Assembly: GCA_963737445.1 (NCBI GenBank)
Contig: CAVTSO010000008.1
Location: 21,328-85,327, forward strand
Source of the DNA: JAICYJ01 sp963737445
GTDB taxonomy: Bacteria; Actinomycetota; Thermoleophilia; Gaiellales; JAICJC01
DNA: 64,000 nt
Reading direction: 5' to 3'
This document shows, one piece after another, positions 61,836-64,000 of the stretch. The notes beneath the pieces are model-generated. The model searched no databases. It was not told the origin of the DNA and saw nothing but the letters and a program-made list of their open reading frames with translations. The stretch's first letter is position 1. Every line of letters begins with the position of its first letter. The translations under genes were made by a program, and so were the position numbers.

Positions 61836-62243
61836 ATGGACGATCCCCGCAGGCAGTTCGACTTCTGGTTGGGGCGCTGGCAGGCGCGCTGGGAGGGCGG
61901 CGTCGGCACGAACGTCGTCGAGGCCGTGTGCGAGGCCCGCGTCATCCGCGAGTCGTTCGACGCACCCGGGCTGGCCGGCACCAGCATCTCGGTCTACGAC
62001 GCCGCAGCTGCGCGGTGGGTGCAGACCTGGATGGACAGCCAGGGGTCGTGGTTCCATCTCACCGGCGGCATGCGCGACGGGGCGATGGAGCTGTTCACGA
62101 CCGAGCCGGACGCCGACGGGTGCCGCAAGCGGATGCGCTTCGCGGCGATCACCGCCGACCGCTTCGAGTGGACGTGGTCACGCTCGGAAGGCGACGGGTG
62201 GGGCCAGCTGTGGTGGATCGACTACACGCGGGCTACAGCGTGA
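61836..62243 (+). CDS. DUF1579-like lipocalin-type protein
   Basis: The 135-residue protein begins MDDPRRQFDFWLGRWQARWEGGVGTNVVEA. The FDFWLGxW opening and the following beta-rich pattern resemble DUF1579 and related small lipocalin-like proteins. No ligand can be named. Its last 11 nt overlap the end of the convergent SDR gene. The start at 61836 is chosen on family grounds; the purine-rich GGAGGG lies 15 nt upstream, which is rather far. Confidence 0.7.
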   Translation: MDDPRRQFDFWLGRWQARWEGGVGTNVVEAVCEARVIRESFDAPGLAGTSISVYDAAAARWVQTWMDSQGSWFHLTGGMRDGAMELFTTEPDADGCRKRMRFAAITADRFEWTWSRSEGDGWGQLWWIDYTRATA

Positions 62244-62952
62244 GCCCGCCGTCCACGGGCAGCGCCACGCCGGTCACGTAGGCGGCCTCCGGCGAGGCCA
62301 GGAAAGCGATCGCGGCCGCCACCTCACGGGCGGCGCCCAGCCGTGCCAGCGGAACCGACTCGCGCAGGTACCGCACGCCCGCCTCCGGGTCGTCCATCAT
62401 GCGCAGCATCGGGGTGTCGATCACGCCCGGGCACACGCAGTTGACGCGGATCCCGTGCGGCGCCAGCTCGACCGCCATCTGCCTGGTCAGCGCGACCACG
62501 CCCGCCTTGCTGGCGTTGTAGTGGGCCGTGGGCTCGCCGGCGTCCGCCGACAGCGCGGCCGTCGATGCCAGGTTGACGATGCTGCCGCCGCTGCCGGCCG
62601 CGATCATCGACCGCGCCGCCTCGCGGCCGGTCAGAAACACGCCGCGCAGGTTGATGGCCTGGACGTCGTCCCACTCGGCGGCGGTCAGCGTCAGGAACGG
62701 CTCGATCCGGTAGACGCCGGCGCTCGCCACCAGCAGGTCCGGCGCGCCGCCCAGCAGCTCGGTGGCGCCGGCCACGGCGTCGGCGATCATCACCTCGTCG
62801 CGCACGTCGGCGGTGAGGTCGGCGTCGTGCAGGTCGAGCGTCACGACTGTGGCGCCGCGCTCGCTCAGCAGCGTCGCGGTGGCTGCGCCGATCCCGGAGC
62901 TGCCCCCGGTGACCAGTGCGCGCCGGCCGGTCAGGCCGCGGCCCTCGCTCAC
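62233..62952 (-). CDS. short-chain dehydrogenase/reductase
   Basis: The 239-residue protein has the SDR nucleotide-binding TGGSSGIG (residues about 15-22), an ASAGVY in place of NNAG, the catalytic serine region VNLASTAAL and YNASK. The C-terminal VTGVALPVDGGLTL is also typical. The acidic residue after strand 2 (LDLHDADLTADV) suggests NAD(H). Substrate unknown. GTG 62952 overlaps the deacetylase stop as GTGA. Confidence 0.93.
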   Translation of the reverse strand: MSEGRGLTGRRALVTGGSSGIGAATATLLSERGATVVTLDLHDADLTADVRDEVMIADAVAGATELLGGAPDLLVASAGVYRIEPFLTLTAAEWDDVQAINLRGVFLTGREAARSMIAAGSGGSIVNLASTAALSADAGEPTAHYNASKAGVVALTRQMAVELAPHGIRVNCVCPGVIDTPMLRMMDDPEAGVRYLRESVPLARLGAAREVAAAIAFLASPEAAYVTGVALPVDGGLTL

Positions 62953-63743
62953 CGGGCGTGCGCTGCGATCTCGGCGCAGGTCGCGATCCAGACGTCGCCG
63001 CGGGCGCGCACCTCGCTCATGAAGCGGTCGAGGAAGGCCAGCCGGTGCGGCCGCCCGATCACCTGGGGGTGCATGGTGATGATGCAGCAGCCGCCCAGCG
63101 CGACGATGCCGTCGAGCTCCGCCGACCAGATCTCATGCACGTGCGACGGCGGCGAGATCGTCCGCGTCCAGTCCATGCCGCTGCCCGAGAACCAGAAGTG
63201 GGCGGCGTCGTCCAGTATCCACTGGATCGGCAGCTCCACCAGCTCGCCGCCCGGGTGCAGGTAGGGGTGCAGGTCGTCCATGTAGTTGGACGAGTAGGCG
63301 AAGCCGTGTTTGCCGAGCAGCCCGATCGTCTCGGGCGAGAACTCCCAGGAAGGCGAGCGGTAGCCGACCGGGTCCGCGCCGAGGCCGCGCAGCACATCCA
63401 GCGCGCGCACCAGCTCGGCCTCTTCAGCAGCGGGCGACAGCGTGGCCGGTGAGGTATGCGTGTAGCCGTGATGCGCCACCTCGTGCCCGGCGGCCAGGAT
63501 CTCCGCTACGCGGTGCGGGTGGCGCTCGGCCACGCGGCCGGGGATGAAGAACGTCTGGCGCAGGCCGTGGCGGGCCAGCAGCTCGAGGATCAGCGGCACC
63601 GCCACCTTCGCGCCGTAGGTGCCCTGCGAGAGCAGTCCGGGAAGGTTGGCGTTCTCGGGGTCGTCGCCGATCCACACCTCCTCCGCGTCGAAGTCGAAGG
63701 TGAAGGCGACCGCGCCGCGCGCGCCGTTCGGCCAGTCCGTCAT
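62949..63743 (-). CDS. polysaccharide-deacetylase-fold (NodB/CE4-like) hydrolase
   Basis: The 264-residue protein has CE4-type motifs: FTFDFDAEEVW (metal Asp), HEVAHHGYTHTSP (HxxxH) and GYRSPSWEF. The WSAELDGIVALGGCCIITMHPQVIGRPHR near the end is typical of the PuuE/HpPgdA-like subgroup. These act on cyclic imides, allantoin or peptidoglycan sugars; no signal peptide is present, so a cytoplasmic small-molecule substrate is more likely. Coupled to the SDR gene. Confidence 0.9.
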   Translation of the reverse strand: MTDWPNGARGAVAFTFDFDAEEVWIGDDPENANLPGLLSQGTYGAKVAVPLILELLARHGLRQTFFIPGRVAERHPHRVAEILAAGHEVAHHGYTHTSPATLSPAAEEAELVRALDVLRGLGADPVGYRSPSWEFSPETIGLLGKHGFAYSSNYMDDLHPYLHPGGELVELPIQWILDDAAHFWFSGSGMDWTRTISPPSHVHEIWSAELDGIVALGGCCIITMHPQVIGRPHRLAFLDRFMSEVRARGDVWIATCAEIAAHAR

Positions 63744-63775
63744 GGCCGTGAGACTACCGCTCCGCGGCCGGCTCG

Positions 63776-64000
63776 TCAGGGGGCCCTCGCAAGGGCGTGC
63801 AGCCAGGTCTCGCCGTGCTCGTCGGCGGCCGGCGACGAGACGGTGACTCGGGAGAACCCGGCCTTCTCCACCGCGGCCGCGAGCTCGCCGCCCTCGTAGC
63901 GGGCGAAGAAGCGGGGCTCGGCCCAGGTCTCGCTGCGGTTTGGCTCGAATCCCTCGGTAGTCCCCGCCTTCATGGTCACCGCCAGCACGCCGCCGGAGAC
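63776..64000 (-). CDS. class I SAM-dependent methyltransferase, C-terminal part (cut by window edge)
   Basis: The visible C-terminal 74 residues read VSGGVLAVTMKAGTTEGFEP, then a region with FFARYEGGELAAAVEKAGFSRVTVSS and a C-terminal LHALARAP. The pattern GG-x-L-A-V-T-x-K followed by a GEL...KAGF helix is typical of the last strands of Rossmann-fold methyltransferases. The SAM-binding motif and start lie outside the window, so substrate and gene length are unknown. Confidence 0.65.
   Translation of the reverse strand, partial: VSGGVLAVTMKAGTTEGFEPNRSETWAEPRFFARYEGGELAAAVEKAGFSRVTVSSPAADEHGETWLHALARAP

Overview
The window is high-GC DNA from a free-living aerobic actinobacterium. The gene set (14-gene complex I, 2-oxoacid dehydrogenase with LipA/LipB, CIRCE-controlled groESL), the many GTG/TTG starts and the abundant leaderless-type promoters would fit a Thermoleophilia-like lineage, but no rRNA or other taxonomic marker is present, so this is inference. 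I found no tRNA, rRNA, CRISPR array or intact insertion sequence.

Layout. 1-3.5 kb: end of an ABC transporter ATPase gene, an Mrp-type Fe-S carrier ATPase, a DUF1028 protein coupled to an UPF0173-type metallo-hydrolase, and a small membrane protein. 3.4-18.3 kb: an L,D-transpeptidase and a complete nuoA-N operon on the minus strand. Nearly every junction overlaps; an extra 57-codon acidic ORF lies between nuoF and nuoG, and nuoN carries an apparent frameshift near its end. 18.5-22.2 kb, plus strand: IscA-like protein, ferredoxin-NADP reductase, Mug glycosylase, fumarase C. 22.2-29.9 kb, minus strand: small membrane protein, amidotransferase, alpha/beta hydrolase, cupin, then lipA, lipB and E2, E1-beta and E1-alpha of a 2-oxoacid dehydrogenase. 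29.9-35.8 kb: zinc ribbon plus degenerate GGDEF pair, TadG-like VWA protein, ASCH protein, MFS transporter and groES-groEL with two CIRCE operators. 35.9-42.2 kb: membrane glycosyltransferases, a PAP2 phosphatase and a second DUF1028 protein. 42.2-49.1 kb: two M20 peptidases, a sulfite-oxidase-fold protein, a YgfZ-like protein, a TPR protein, an acetyltransferase and a CapA-like protein. 49.1-52.4 kb: a structured intergenic region with a 32-codon ORF, a GGDEF-HD-GYP protein, DUF5317 and another acetyltransferase. 53-60 kb: a CopC-CopD fusion and a DUF1501/DUF1800/secreted-protein group. 60-64 kb: EAL-HDOD protein, lipocalin-like protein, SDR, polysaccharide deacetylase and a partial methyltransferase.

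Three features go beyond ordinary gene content. First, a family of intergenic inverted-repeat elements: two 166-bp copies, a 49-bp mini-copy made only of the ends, and a diverged 199-bp copy. They share 16-bp ends of the type GATGSTTGRTTCCRCG and lie beside fumC, inside the 2-oxoacid dehydrogenase operon and between convergent genes. Second, many transcription units have a TANNNT-type -10 box 6-9 nt upstream of the start codon, which implies leaderless mRNAs. This supports several unusual GTG starts and a 27-codon gene. Third, the 380-bp region upstream of the GGDEF-HD-GYP gene holds several hairpins and a tiny membrane-peptide ORF with a strong ribosome binding site.

Functionally, the centre of the window is respiratory: pyruvate or branched-chain 2-oxoacid oxidation, lipoate synthesis, fumarase, complex I, and Fe-S delivery (Mrp, IscA-like, ferredoxin reductase, YgfZ). 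The c-di-GMP-related proteins (intact GGDEF-HD-GYP, degenerate GGDEF, degenerate EAL-HDOD) are dispersed and suggest signalling through both active and binding-only domains.
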